Positions 33,780-47,521 of a stretch of DNA of 64,000 bases are shown here, one piece after another (the stretch's first letter is position 1; each line of letters opens with the position of its first letter). The stretch comes from Daphnia carinata. Taxonomy: Eukaryota > Arthropoda > Branchiopoda > Diplostraca > Daphniidae. The notes below the pieces were generated by a model. The model had not been told where the DNA came from and searched no databases. It saw nothing but the letters and a program-made list of their open reading frames with translations. The position numbers and the translations under genes were made by a program. The DNA is taken from positions 1,881,773 to 1,945,772 of the forward strand of contig NC_081332.1 in the NCBI RefSeq assembly GCF_022539665.2, in the 5' to 3' direction.

Positions 33780-33990
33780 ACAGACATATCAACGGGGTCG
33801 AGCTACAACCAATTAAATCGCTCCGCTCGCCATCTTGCCACCTTTTGTCATCGGCCTGCTGATTGGTTCAACGTGAGCTCCGCCCAGGCGTCGCCGGGTG
33901 GAGCTCTGTCTCCTCCCACCGCCGCATGCGATGCCTGTGTTAGATTGCACGTCAAAAGAAAAACGACGGTCATTGATTCCCCTTATGCAT
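33780..33990. promoter_or_regulatory. GC-rich island with CCAAT and GC boxes
   Basis: After a TA microsatellite, about 200 bp of balanced, non-homopolymer sequence contains CCAAT (about 33809), inverted CCAAT in GATTGGTTC (about 33862), a GC-box-like CTCCGCCCAGGCG and CTCCTCCCACC. Composition and motifs suggest a promoter or enhancer. No adjacent coding exon is recognised. Confidence 0.35.
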
Positions 33991-35728
33991 GCGCGTCATC
34001 TTTTTTTTTTGAATCGCGAGTTAAGGTTCACCTACCGGGCCAAATTGAATATGCAAAAATTGCGATTTTCCTAGCGACAAATTTTCCTTATTTATTTTTT
34101 TTTTATTTCTTGTTTTGAATTTTGATGAGTTCGTCATTTTGTTAGCCAATCGCATTACTTCTCGAATAATGAATTTTTTAGCGTCTAAACCGCATACAAA
34201 GATCACCCTATTCTAATGACCAACCAATTCTAAATTTCAGCTGTAAAATTGAACGGAAATAAAAAAAAACAAAAAAACAAATGAACATCGACAGACAGAA
34301 GGTCATCATCATTTTGAAGAAACAAAAAATTGCCGTGTATATTAAACAAAAAACAACACACATTGTTTGCTGTTACCTCAGAATCTGGCCGGTTCGCTTT
34401 TGCTGGCAGAAGTGGGCGTTGCCCTCAGGGAGAAAGAGACACACACACACACACACAACAAGAAGAAAAAAAAAAAAAAGAGGAAGAAAAGGGAGGGATG
34501 AAAGGTTTGGGAGGAGTTGGTGGGTTCCGTGACCGGCGCGGCAACAGTTGCGTCTGCGATCGTGTCGTGAGCGGATGGCGGCGTTCTATACGCGCCCTAA
34601 AAAATCCCTTTAAATAAAAATTGTAAAGAAAAATAGAAAATGGGGAAATCATTAAATACCCTTCCCCTTAATTGCGCACCTAGTAACACAGCGGTTCATT
34701 TACAATTTTGGTTCCTGGATAGAAACCAATCGTGAATTGTATTGTTTGTTTTTCCCCGAGTTTCTTCGATTCGTTTTCCGGGGGTAAGTGATGGCCAAAT
34801 TGAAAAAAAAAAAAAATAAAGTAAAATAAAATAAAATTATGGAATTATTTCATTAGTTTAACTTAACTCAATATTTTTTCAGCGGTAGGGGAATAAGGGG
34901 ATAAGACTAAGTGTTTTTCTAACTTGCGAAGGCGCATTTGGATTAATTTATTCCACTTTTCAATGATGGATCGTTTTGTGTTGCGGTTGCCAAAAACCCC
35001 GTCATGGAATTTCGACTGAAAAAAAAAAAATATTGAAATTTCTTACCGTTTTATTTTTTTTTTTCTATTTGACACACAACATCTTATTATTTTTTAAAAA
35101 ATTTTAATTAAATGGCCGGCTCTTTGTCATTATTAGTCGTTACAGGATAAAGAGATCCGCTTTTATTTGGTTTGAATTCCCCCTTCTTTTTTTTTTTTTT
35201 GACGCCCTCCCACCCCGCTCTTCTTTTCTTAGAATAGACGACGTTCGTTTCTATTTTACCGGTTTTAATAATTAGCGAGATTGAAGTTTAGATTTTTTCA
35301 GAAATTACATTTCCATTCCGAGGACATTCTTACGAAGCAGAGCAATTTTTTTGAGGGGAATGAAAGAGGCTAATTATTTTCGATATATGCCGAGCTGGTG
35401 GTTAAAAAGGACATACGGGGCAATTTTTTTTTCATCATCATCAGATCCGCTAGTTTTTATTATTCCTATTTTCCAGCTTGTTAAAGAAATTAAAAAAAAG
35501 AAAAGAAAAAGAGGACGATGAAAAGAGAATTAGCTCGATATGACGTCTGCTCAATTCATGTGGGCCTCTAGGCCTCCAACCCCCTCCCTTCCTTACATCA
35601 AATAGGCCTATTAAAGGAAATCATTTTTTTTTATGTATAGGCCCAATAAAAAAAAAAGAGAAGAAAATAGGGAGAGAAATAAACAAGAAAAAAAAAAATT
35701 ATTGAAATGAATTTCTAATGGCTTAGAT

Positions 35729-35764
<36 letters not shown>

Positions 35765-38700
35765 AGGGGGGTAAACATTTTTCAAAAATTTCTGTATGTA
35801 AGACGGTCGTCGCGGTTCTGAATGCAATCAACCATCCGGAAATGAGAAACAATAATTTAGAAAGTTTTTCTTTTTTTTTTTCTATTTTTGGAAAAGAATA
35901 AAAAATAAAAATAAAAATGGCTTCTTGGCGCACTAACTGCCGACGCCTCGAGCTATACACCTCGACGTTAATTGCCGTTACAGCACCATACCTTTTTCTT
36001 TTTTTTTTCATCCTTTTTTATTTTTATCATAATCATCAAACCTTGAAAAAGAAGAAGAAAAAAAAACTCAATTGCATTCCATGACCATTTTGAAGAGGAC
36101 TCCCTCTTTCGTTATTTTCAAAAGATGGTCTTTAATGAGGTGTGGAAAATAGTGTATAATTTCTTTTTCTAAAAAAAAAAAAAAAAAAAAAATGTCACTT
36201 TATTTTATTTTTATTAAAAAAAAAAAAAATATTTCGTTATTTGACGGTTTTGATTTTGATTTGTTATCAAAACTTGGTTGCGCGGAAAGGCAATCGAGCC
36301 GGTTAGATTCCGACGGCGGATATTGCATCACGCTATAACTAGATGTAGAAAGACGCACACAACGTCATTGTTGATAGAACACATCCGCTTCTACATATAT
36401 ACTCCCCCCCCCCCATCCCCGCGCTCAATTTATTAATAATAATATTGATTGTATAGATATATCCCTTTTCGATTTTTGGAAATCGAATTTTCAAACACAA
36501 TCGATCGTTTATTTCCGCCCGAGTGACGTCACAACGTCTTATTACAAATGGACTTCGAAGAAAAGGGGGAATTTTGGGATTGGGACGGGCGTTTGCATAC
36601 TAAAAAAAAAACAAACAGTGAAAAGACCTTGAGACATTTCACCTGTGCTGCTGCACGAATCTTGAAAAAACCCCGACCCACCTCTCTGTTCGCCTAACTC
36701 GTCCTATTTAACATCTAACACACGTGATGTAGAGTTTAGATGGTAATGACTTGATACACAATCACGAACGACAACGTGTTTTTGAGGCCGTCTTTTTGCT
36801 TCGATAACGACCAACGTTTAAAAAACACAAGCCTAAACATTCAATCTATCAATTCTCCTCATCTTTGTAATATTTAATTATTTATCTTCTTCTTTCAAAA
36901 ACAAAAATTCGAATGTATGCACGAAGAGCGTCACAAGGGCGCATGTGTGCTGGGGGTCGTGCGGCACATTGTTTAGTTTAAAAAATAAAAAATAAAAATT
37001 CATTTCTATTTTTGAACTGGAGAGAACAGTTGGGGGCGGGAAAGATATTAAGTGGGCAAGGAAGAAAAGAAAAAATGGAGTATATATACACACACACACA
37101 CACCGTGTGTGTAGAACAGAAAGGCGCGGTGACGCAAGACTCCCGCTGATATTTTTTATTTTTTTTTTTCCCAAAAAGATTCTTATTTTTATTTTGAATT
37201 TTATTGTTGGCAGGCATGTACAGATTATAGAGAGAAGACTTGTCGAGTTTATTGGGATCGATTCAGTTTATTATAAAAAAAAGAAATAATAATCAGTGGG
37301 AATTATTAAAGGAAAGAGCCTAACAGCACACGGCGCTGTCTTAAAGTGATTGAGTTCCAGGGCAATAAAAGTTAATTGGGCATTTTTTTGTGTTACAAAA
37401 AAAAAAAAAAAAGGAAGACCTCGCACCGGTATAACAATAGTTGCACAACACAACAGAGGGCCCCCACGCTGAGGATGGAACTTCTTCTTATACCTACGGT
37501 CCTTTTCCTTTTTGAGGAAGGGCCCCCTCGTCCTCGCGTCTTCTATCCCTCCTACACACCACCACACGGTTATACAACAGGTGTCGATGGTGTCAAGTTA
37601 CGCCCCTCCTGTTCTCCTCCTTTTTATTCACCTTGTCTTCCCTTTTTTTTTTTCTTGTTATCTTCCCCAACGAGAAAATAAGAAAAGAAAATGACTATAA
37701 TTTTTCATGGTGCGAACATCTATTCTCTTATTCTATTGTTGTAATTATATTTCCACAAAAAAAAAACACCAGTTGCTCGCAGTTATATTGCCCATCAATT
37801 TTTATTTTTTTTTTCTTTAAAAAAAAACGTAGTTAATTAAAAAATAAAAATGAAATTGGAAAAAATACGGTTGCCATGGCAACGTCGCGTAGGCCTATCG
37901 CAGCAAAGGATATCCACTTCGCTTGTGCCAATCGATTCAACCTGCAGCTCGAGTTGCAATCAAACGATAGAAACGAGTAATTTCGGAAAAAAAAAAAACG
38001 TGATGCTTTCAAGAAAAACGCAGCTTGAATCCGATTTTTCACGCGTGAGATGACGTCAGCAGCCTCCCGCAGAGAGGAGAAAGGCAGCCCCCAAAAAGAA
38101 GCCTTTTCGCGCCCTCTGACCCCCACTTTTTGTTAGCCTCTAAAAAATTACGTTCCAACACTAGAGAACTTTGAAGTGTCTACTTAGTACAAGAAAGACT
38201 GTAGCAACACACATACATTTCTTCGCTGCATTTCCTTTTTTCTTTTCTTACGAACGGTTAGGCCAAATCAAATGAATATGTTTTTTCTTTCACATATTTT
38301 TCTGTCTGGTCACGATGTTTTCACACAGCTCCGTTTGGGGCCCCCTTGATGACGAGATGCTTTTTCCTTTAGCTGCTGTTGAAGCATCTTCTTCTTCTTC
38401 TTTCTGTACAAAAAAAAAAAAATATGATGGTTTTTGTGTAGAGATGGCCATCCAGCTGGCCCAACAGCAGCACCAGCACTTGACCGTTTTCTTTTATAAC
38501 GAGACGTTTGAAAGAAAAAGGAGGGGGGGGGGGGGCGAGAGAGGGAAACGGCCAAGTTTTTCTTGCTGTAACATACACACACAGGGCTTGTTACGTCTTT
38601 TCAAATTTCTCTAGACGTATAGAGTATATGTATAAGAAATCAAATATTAGACAGCACTTATTATCTATGAAAATAGTGCCGACTCATTTTAGCCCAACAG

Positions 38701-40810
38701 CTTTCTAGCGAGCTCGTGTAAACACACAAAAGATTTTTTCCTGTCCTATAGGCTTAACACACATTTAAGGTTTCGTCATCGTTTTTCAGTTTTATTCGGG
38801 GAAGGAGGGGATAAGGCATCATTTTTTTTATTGTACCGTTTCTAAATGATTCTCCTTTAATTTTATGGGACTATTTATTTGTGGTTTTATTTTGATTTGA
38901 TAATTACGTATAAAGACACGCTGTTTGCCGACAGCAGTATCTGAATTGATGTCTGTTTGAATCAAGACGTTTTTCTAATATCAAAATAAGAAGAGACTCT
39001 GAAATTGATTGAAACGAATCACGAGCCTCAGCGAACTCGTGAAAAGAGGTGCTGGGTCTTGGGCGGGCGTGGTCTCGTAAAATAAATCAATACTTTTGGG
39101 CTTCTCCCTGTTAAAATTCTATACGTTTCAGCGTCTGATGCCAAAACGGAACAGCCCTCGCACATTTACATTTAAAAAAGAACTCCGGCAAAAAGAAATG
39201 AAAAACATTTTTGAACAACAACTCCCGAAAACCTTCCCGACCAGAGTTTTTGAAATGATTGAAGCAAATAGTTAAGTTGAATTTAATTTCGTGAGGATGT
39301 TTAGAGTAGAAAATCAGCAGCCCTGAACCTTTAAGAAAAAAAAAAAAAACAAGAAAAAGAAAAGTTTGAATGGCGTATCGCGTTTTCTTATCTTAAATCA
39401 AACTAATCTATTGAAACTGCGCTCTAGTTTCGATTCTTATTTGTTTGCCACTATCGCCCACTTCTATCGCCGACATTACAGTTTAAAACGCGTTCAAATG
39501 TGAAACAGACGCAACTGCTAGGTGCTGAAAAGAACAGAGAGCGTCACGGTCCCAGCAATGATCTATGCGGCCCAGAAAAGCGGAACGTTGGCGTCTGCGA
39601 CACTAACGCCATCTATTGCCGCTTTCAAATTATTTCTTTTTTTTTTTTATATTGTCTGTAAAATCGAAAGATCTTAGAATGTAAGAAAACAACATTTGAA
39701 TGCGTCCTAGAACACAATCGTGTTGATGTCGAATGATTTTGCTTTCGGAACGTGTAAGATCCTAATCGCCGGCGAAGAGATGGGTAGATCCCCAACACAA
39801 AAACAACTGTCGAGAGGTCTAGAATCAAACCATTCGCTCTTTGAAACAACAGTGATAATGGAGTTTTCTTATTTTTTGTTTTGTTTTGTTTTATCTTTGT
39901 GTTTAAACTATCGATCGATGACGTCAGCAACAAACAAGGGCCAAACAAAAATAATGTATAAGAAAAAAAAAGAAAAGAGAAACGCAGCGAAACTGGATCC
40001 ATCGGCTTGACGGAGCTCGACGGCGATTTTCTCAAATGTTGACATTAACTGAGGCTGTCGAGTCAACAAAAACCTTTTTTTTCTTTTTATTTACTAGGAG
40101 GGTTAAGATTGAATTTCTCCCCACCATAACCGACGGCCTAATTCGTTTAACTTTGATTCCATTTAAATGCAGCACTTCTACGAAAAGCAATCAAAAGAAA
40201 AACTTGGATACAATTGGATGATGATGGAACTGCAGTGCCATGAACACTTGAACCATTCGAAGAAATGTAAATCGCAATAATAAAAAAAAAAAGGATTTTT
40301 GGATTTCATCCACTTCCGTAAATGGATACGAAATTCAATTAGCACGCCACGTAAGTATATAACATTTCTTTCCTTTTTTTTTTTCTAAACATACAATTTA
40401 ATGCATATCCTTTATATTTGCCGCATACCAAACACACACGTCTATTATAAGGGTGGTGGGCGGAGGGATTTTCAGCGTTAAAAAAAAGATGGGCGGGGTC
40501 TTTTTTTTTGGTGAGGGGGGGTGGGTGGACGGCGCCGACGCCATCGCCCGTTATTATACCACAACACACATTTTCCCTTATACCGACCTGCCCTCGCCCT
40601 GCATATTATAGTTTATAGGCGAGCACCTAAACATAACAGAAGATGAAAAACTTCGTTTCTTTCTTTTAAAAGTACAAAAAATAAATGTGCATTTTTTTTC
40701 TTTCGTTGCGTCATCGTCCAGCCGTTCAATAGTTTCGCCTTTTTGATCGATGGATGTTTCACCACCAACCGTCTACATAACATTGTGCTTTTATTTATCT
40801 TCAAATATTA
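33991..40810. other. Homopolymer-rich noncoding region II
   Basis: This stretch is dominated by A/T runs, among the longest A36 near 35732. A few splice-like exons can be imagined, such as one after TTGGCAG at 37212, but none chains to another. No recognised gene is seen. Confidence 0.45.
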
Positions 40811-41047
40811 CCACGTGCAAATGTCCTGGGCGATCTCCAACTGCACGGATGGCCGCCTTTTGAGCGATGGATGATGGATCATTTTCCACGACTTTTGGAT
40901 CCCAGGTTTTTTCTGATTTCTTTTCAAGTCTTCCGTTTTTAGAGCTAACTGTCGTGCTGCGTTTTCAAACATCATGGCTCCCAATGTTTTTGATTGTTGC
41001 TCAGAAAGCCGTGCCGTTTCGCTATTGTTTGGGCTTGAACGCCGCAT
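40811..41047 (-). CDS. Uncharacterised 79-codon open frame
   Basis: A minus-strand frame from ATG 41047 reads MRRSSPNNSETARL..MFENAARQLALKTED and is compositionally like real coding sequence (balanced residues, amphipathic helix) in a region where other frames are homopolymers. A donor-like GTG|GTAATA falls at its end, so it may be a first exon. I do not recognise the family. Confidence 0.3.
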
Positions 41048-42226
41048 AACATACAGACTGGCTTTCGAGAAATAATCAGAATCACAAAAGAGCGACGAAT
41101 CGACGCTACTGCAGCAGCACGCAGTGACGCAACAACATGTCTCAGACGCTTAACGTATTACGTTATGCCCAATTTGAAACATTTCATGGGTGCCGTATTA
41201 TGTTCGTCATGTCTTACAGAGATTCTTTAAAAAAGAAATTATTACGTGCCATGTTGACCACGGATCGAACGCCCCCTATGGCTTAGGTTCATCAGAACAC
41301 TGGAAAATCCCAGTTTTTCGGAACGATATCGGAAGACAACTCTGTATACAATCTTCGTATTTGTTTTTTTCGGTCAATATCAGTGTGCGTTGATTGACTT
41401 ATTGACACTTATGGAAGTGCCTGCCTTATCTGTTTGTTTGCGTTACAGTCTCTCACTCTCCGTCTGTTGCCCAATCAGCCCATTAGGTATTTAGGCCATA
41501 TTCCAAATGTCAAGTCTGGTCCAGGTATTTCCAGTACACGAGGACTTAAAAGTAGAGGCTTCGCCCTTTTCCCTTTCGAAAACATCTTTAAAGATTAATA
41601 CTTGCTCAAATGCAAATGAATGTTTTTCCGCATCGTCGGGTAATGTACGGTGTAATTATCTGCTGTGGCCAGGTGAAATGCGCGCCGTGGGTTGGAATTG
41701 ATTATGAATTTTTTAAAAGATAGGAAAATAACACGGGACGGCTAATGACGAGGCGATCAATTTCTAGGGAAATACCAGCACGGGGATGTTATAGCGAGAA
41801 GAAAACTTGGTCAAAGATGCCGCTAATGGACGGGGCGGTGAAATCACGGAAGTGTTTTGTTCGATTTTTCCCGCTAGCTCGTTCCGTCGTGTTCATTCAA
41901 ATCGGTTTTTAATGGGAACCGTTGTTAATTTGTGATTTTATTATGTTCAGCACTGCTAACGAAGCGCGTGAGAACTGTGGTAAATATAAAGAAAAACGTA
42001 AATGGGAATCAAAAACACGGTCGCCATCTATGAGAGATAAATACAAACTATTCTCCTACGCCATCTAGCCAACAAATTTTGTACCCTTTCGATTAAAAAC
42101 AATTCGCCGGCAGATGACAAATAATACGCGTCAAACCGAAAATCTATCAAGAATGAAAGGTATAGTTTTATCTTACTTACAATCAAATCCCCCTTTTTAA
42201 AAAAATTAATTACTTGTTATTTACAG

Positions 42227-42340
42227 GAAAGATTTGACCAGCCAGCTGTGACGTCTCATTCTGATTTCGGGGTAATGGTACCGGACAATGTCGATATATT
42301 GTCCCACACCATTCAAAATGAAGGATGTTCTTGGCATTAA
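42227..42340 (+). CDS. Possible 3'-terminal exon of an unidentified plus-strand gene
   Basis: An acceptor TTATTTACAG is followed by 37 open codons (ERFDQPAV..ILSHTIQNEGCSWH), a TAA and, 5 bp later, AATAAA at 42346-42351. This acceptor-ORF-stop-polyA order is typical of a last exon. No upstream exon was identified and the peptide is not recognised. Confidence 0.35.
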   Translation, partial: ERFDQPAVTSHSDFGVMVPDNVDILSHTIQNEGCSWH

Positions 42341-42345
42341 CAAAT

Positions 42346-42351
42346 AATAAA
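42346..42351 (+). terminator. Polyadenylation signal AATAAA
   Basis: It lies directly downstream of the stop of the possible last exon at 42227-42340. Confidence 0.4.
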
Positions 42352-45129
42352 AGAAGAGACGTAAACAAGGAAAAAAAATTGACCAAAATAGAAAAATAAA
42401 ACCATGAAAAATGATGAAACACATAAAGTTGATTCATCGTCAACCAAGCGGGTCTGCGACATATTCCCATTATCTTTCATTTTTTTCTTTCCTTTTTTAT
42501 AATAGGATTATAAAGAAACGAGAAGAAGAAAAAAAAAAAGTTCACACTTTGTAAGCTTCAAAGCGGGAGTTACGCCTCAAGCCGCATAGACAAGCCACCC
42601 CCCCCCCCTGCCTTCCCCTTAAAAAAAGCGACGCAACAAATCATTCGGCGCTGTGGCAAGTAGGGCGTGACATTCCTCCGTACAATATCTACATAAAGGA
42701 CACCTAACGCAACATAATACTCGGAAAATAAAAATGAGGGTGGACGAATGCTTGGGCGCAAGGCTAACAACCTAATCAATTACAGGCCTGGAGAGATCTT
42801 GTACACGTGCAACGTTCAACCTGTCATCAGGTCCGTTTTTGTCTGCACGTTCCAAAAGCTCAATTTGCCAAACATTTTCATGTTTTTTTTTGTTCTTTTC
42901 TTCTGAGCTGTACAAACAGGCAAAATTATAATGAGGGGCAATCCACCATGGCGTAACTAAACAGGTTCAGACACGATATTCACAAACATTCTTCTAGAAC
43001 GGTGAAAAACAGGTGAAGGAGGCGAACTTTGTATAACATAGTGCAGCCTATTGTTTTAATTAAGGCAAAGCCTCTTTCAAAAAAAAAAAAAAAAAAAGAG
43101 ACAGATACCTTGAATTAAAAGGGATATGAGAATTTTCTTTCCTTAATTAACTTTGATATTTCTTTGACTAGACCGTTCGCAGAGTTTATGTGTTTAGTTT
43201 AACTTGTTATCGTGAGAATCAGCAACGAAGCGTGAATATGAACAGTATTCTTGTACTTGCAGGTCTTTAGGTGTGCGGTCACGAACCACGTCCTTTTTTT
43301 TTCCTATTAAAACCACAACAATCTGTTTACCCTTGGCCCTGTTTCTCTGTTGCCCAATGCCCTATGACAACCAGTCAACCACCTCTCACGTCCGTCCAAA
43401 CGTAATCTCGTGAAGAACGCAAGAGAAATTGTCCACTCCGTAAACCTCATAAATCGATTGTCAGTTTACTCTTTGAAAAAAAGAAAAACGTTCACGCCCT
43501 ATCCTTTTAGGGGTTAAATTGAATTTTTCAAAGTGACTGATTTTTGTGTGCCATTGTGAATGGGGATGACGTTTAAGTGTCAAGAGTTCAATTAATCAGC
43601 CAATTGAAAGAAATGTCTGAAATCATCGCTACTGAACTGACTTAGGAAAAAAAAATGCAAAGTCACCCAACGGTGTTTACTGAATGCACGGGAGATATGG
43701 TCGATGATAAAAAAAAAAAGAACTTACCTGGAATTTGGAAGTCCGGAATTCAAGGTTGTGGAATTGCTATTGACGAGATTTCCTTTGCTAACTTCTGACC
43801 TGAATAGAATTGAAAGGCACCTGATTATTTTTTTTTTACGGTCATAATGCTTCTATACAATCTTTTGTGTGCTTACTTTGAACGAAAAAGCATTCACGCA
43901 TGACGAAATTCCTCCTTACATTCATAGTATTTCCTAGAACATCCAATAGATGGCACTTTATATTAAAAAAATTTCGAGCCAAAAACAAAAAATTTAGTAT
44001 TGAATACCTGAATTTGGGAACACCGTGACACCATTAGGTGTGTTCAGTAACCAGAGCATAACTGATGGGTTCCTCTGAGGTCATCAACGCCGATAACAAA
44101 AAAAAAGTAGGCAGGGTCATCGATGAATACTTTCTTTTGTTATCGATCTCCTTTCAAATGCCGGGTAGAAATGTTGCCTCTAATGAGGGGTAGCAATTCT
44201 TAGAAATTAACATCTGGATGCCTTGAACATAAACCTATTAATAATTTGCAATTTAAGCCTTCTAAATATCAATTCATTTGCACCTCCCTCCGAGGCATCA
44301 ATTGAGTTGTTTTTAAATATGCACGATGTCTAGCGATTAGCATGATTCTTTAAATGAATAATTCATTCAATGCAAATTGCCAAATATGAAGATGTGACTG
44401 ATTTCTTTCTCAAAGGTTATACTAGTCAGTCACGTATGTTCCGTCCGTTTAAGCATAGCATTAAAAACTCAATGTCACGACAGTTTCGGTCTTTTTTGGC
44501 TTACGTTTGTTGTTATTGTCATGTCGAGTACGTCTTGACATTTGCTTTCATCTGTGACCATTTGAGAAGTCAGTGAACTTTCAAAGAGATGGCAAGTCGT
44601 GGTAATCATATACCGTTTAGAATTTCCATAAAGTCATGATGGATTGTCATGATGGATTGCCAAGCTGTGATGCATGGTTACATCTGTTGCAGCTCGAATG
44701 TAAGAGATAATAGCCCATACCCCATTTGAACCGACCAACTGCTGTTGCATGGCGAGCTTCGGTCAACGAGTCTTACGTTAATGAAAGAGACTACGAGCGT
44801 TAAAAAGTCTACTAGTATTCTTAAATGTCACATTATAAAGCTTTATAATCTAATTGATAAAGTGATAAATAAAACATGCGTTTTTACCTTGCTAAAGAAG
44901 AAGTATTAGGTGCTGTGGGAAGAGGGTTCGAGTTGCTCTCCAGCACTGCCATTGTTTTTTTTGACACTGGGGCTTTATTTTCGTCTGCTTGGCTACGTGC
45001 ACTTAAAAATTTAACGATGTATCAACGTTGTGAAACCGTGTTGAGAAATTGTTCCAATGTCACTTCGGTTTTTTAGCTAATAAAAAAATTTAAACGTCCA
45101 AAACACCCTGGTGCGATATCCAGGGGAAA
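42352..45129. other. Intergenic, 5' of RNF170
   Basis: There are fewer homopolymers here than in the flanking regions. Two isolated minus-strand segments with good splice borders (43728-43799, 44008-44074) are open, but their phases do not fit each other. No gene is called. The RNF170 promoter must lie near the right end. Confidence 0.45.
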
Positions 45130-46282
45130 ATGTTAATGTCTTTGCTCAGCATTGAAGGTGTTGGGGAAGAAGTTATTCTCAGCGCAGTCGCCTGTGTACT
45201 TGCACTCCTTGTGTTTGGATATTACATGATGAGGTTAGTTTATTCGATAATTTATCCTGGTGTTGGTTAAGTTTTTGTGCTAATTCCTTTTTTTTTGTGT
45301 GTGTGTGTGTGTGTGGCCCTTGGTAGAAATGAAAGACGAGAACAAACTGTTCATCCTGAAGAGAGGGAAAATATGAATTTACTTCGTGAATCCATGAGTG
45401 GTAAAACTTTTCCTTGTTCGTAAAAAAGAAAATAGGTGCTAATAGTGACATGTTTGACACAAGTTGAACCGAGAAGGAGGTACGGCTCACAGAATCAATG
45501 TCCCGTGTGCCTAAATGATATTGCCTACGAGGTGGAAACCAACTGTGGTCACGTTTTCTGCTGTAAGTGTGAAAGCTTGCATTTTAGGCTAACACATACC
45601 AAAAGAAGATTTCTCTCCATTTTCAGGTAGGTGCTGGCTTGCTTACAGAGCCCATGGAAATTTCTTGGGGGCAGTCCGTTGCCCTGTTTGTAGACAGCAG
45701 GTGAATAGTCACACAAGGGCCACCATATGGGATGCAATCAAGTTACAGATGTCTTACATTTCAGGTTACGATCCTGTTTCAGTGTTTCACCGAGAATGAA
45801 TTGAACCCTACCAGCGGCTCAGAAGAAGAGCCGGAGCTCGGTACGTTCATCCGCGAAATTAACAGCTACAATCGTCGCTATAGCGGCGAACCCCGACAGG
45901 TGCTTCACATATGGTCAATTAAAAACGTATTCATATTAATCGTTTGCCTATTTTCATTTTTTCCTGTTAGTTCTGGGAAACTGTACGCGAGCTTCCCATT
46001 TTGTTTCGTCATCTCGTAAGTGAAATCTTTTCGGAGGGTGGCTTCCTCTACTTGTATCGCCTTCGTGTCAGCCTTCTCGTCGTTGGCTGTGTGATCTACC
46101 TTCTCTCGCCACTTGATATCGTGCCGGAAGCCGCATTCGGCCTTCTTGGCCTTGTAGACGACATGTTGGTCCTGCTGGTCGTCAGCGTTTTCCTCACGAA
46201 CGTGTACCGCAATTACATAGCTGACGGTGGCAATATTTTCGGCCGTCACAATCAGCCTCCACCTTCGTCCACGTCAAATTGA
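45130..46282 (+). CDS. RNF170: RING-type E3 ubiquitin ligase RNF170, 6 exons
   Basis: Exons 45130-45233, 45327-45400, 45464-45562, 45627-45700, 45765-45899 and 45971-46282 join to 265 aa. A first membrane helix (about residues 15-33, VILSAVACVLALLVFGYY) is followed by NERREQTVHPE. The RING finger has CPVC..NCGHVFCCRC..RCPVCRQQ. A link region INSYNRRYSGEPR leads to a DUF1232 membrane domain with SPLDIVPEAAFGLLGLVDD. The order and length match mammalian RNF170, an ER-membrane ligase that targets activated IP3 receptors for degradation. Intron 1 holds a GT microsatellite. Confidence 0.93.
45296..45315. repeat. GT microsatellite in RNF170 intron 1
   Basis: About nine GT units lie 12 bp before the exon 2 acceptor and form part of its pyrimidine-poor upstream region. 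Confidence 0.8.
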
Positions 46283-47521
46283 CTTGAAACATTAAAGTGC
46301 CGCTTATCTCTTTCTATTGTAATCCTGCTCGATTGTATATGTAGTATCACGTGCTGTTTTTTTAAATTCTGTTTGCTGGGGCCACTCATTTGAAAGCACT
46401 TTGGGATGGTGAATTTCTTCTGCTTATTTTTAATCTGTTGTTCTGTACCCATCCAAGAGAAGGAATTTGTATTTATAGAAAAATACCGACACTCGAAATA
46501 GACATGAAAGGAAAAAAAATGCAGCAGTCGGCAGCCCAGTATTTCAGCTGACGTAAGGTGGGGAGAGATGGGTGGGTGTTACAAATGGATTTCTTTTTTC
46601 TTTTCTTTTCCTGTTTAGTAGTTAATATATAATCCTCTTTCGTAACAAGAGAAGAAACAAAACAAGGATTTTTTGCAGGGAGGACTGGGTAGTGTATAGT
46701 GTGACAGGCATTTTCACAAAAAAAAATTTTATTTTGTTTTGTTTTTTTTAGGCTTATTTATAAATTGTTTCCGATCGAGCATATAACTCGGGACGCCAAA
46801 GTCTTGTAGTTTTTTTTTTTTTAGAAAAAAGATGGGTGGACAGAGAGAGAGAAAAGGGAGGGAACACAACCACGTCAAGAAGTCAAATATAATTATAAAG
46901 AGAAGTTATGCACACGACATTAGTCCTATTTTTTTTTTCCTCCAGGAGTTTAGGATTTGTCCTCGGGTACTAGATATCAACACAACATATTGTAATAATA
47001 ATTAAAGACAAAATATAAGAATGTCGGGGAGATAGGAAAAAAAAAAAAAATGGGGAGGCACTTTGCAAACCTTGACAATCTCCACGAAGAAAAATTTTAA
47101 GAATCATGGTGGTACAATTTTCATATATTCAAAAAGGGTGAAAGAGGCTTGTGAAGTGATGATGGTAGAGAAGGATGAAAGATGAAGCCTCAGACACATT
47201 TTTCATTTTTAAAAAAGTGTTTTTAAAAACAACTCACTCGGCTGGATCATTCGAAAAAGAAAAAAAACAACACACACACGCACACACATTATCAAATCAA
47301 TATATATATATATATATGTGGATATATGCACACTCATGAAAACCCTCGGATATACAGAAGACAAAAAAACATGAGGCGATTGTCGGGGGTAGGAGGAACC
47401 CGAAAGTTAAGAAAAAAAAAATCCCTACCCCGAGAAAAAAAAAAATTGATTTATATCTATAGTGAATAATTAATAATGAAAAATAAAAGGGATGTGTGTG
47501 GAGACGGACATCCCAAAAATT
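46283..47521. other. Convergent intergenic, RNF170 to HR78
   Basis: The 1.24 kb between two tail-to-tail genes holds 3' UTRs, A/T runs and a TA microsatellite at about 47300-47317. No gene is seen. Confidence 0.5.

Noticed and set aside
29647-40810. Many Phe/Lys/Ser-rich open frames
   Set aside because: They arise from poly-A/T tracts, overlap on both strands and lack motifs or fitting splice sites.
43728-44074. Two minus-strand exon-like segments (GNLVNSNSTTLNSG and NPSVMLWLLNTPNG)
   Set aside because: Each has good borders, but their phases are incompatible and no further exons were found; probably chance.
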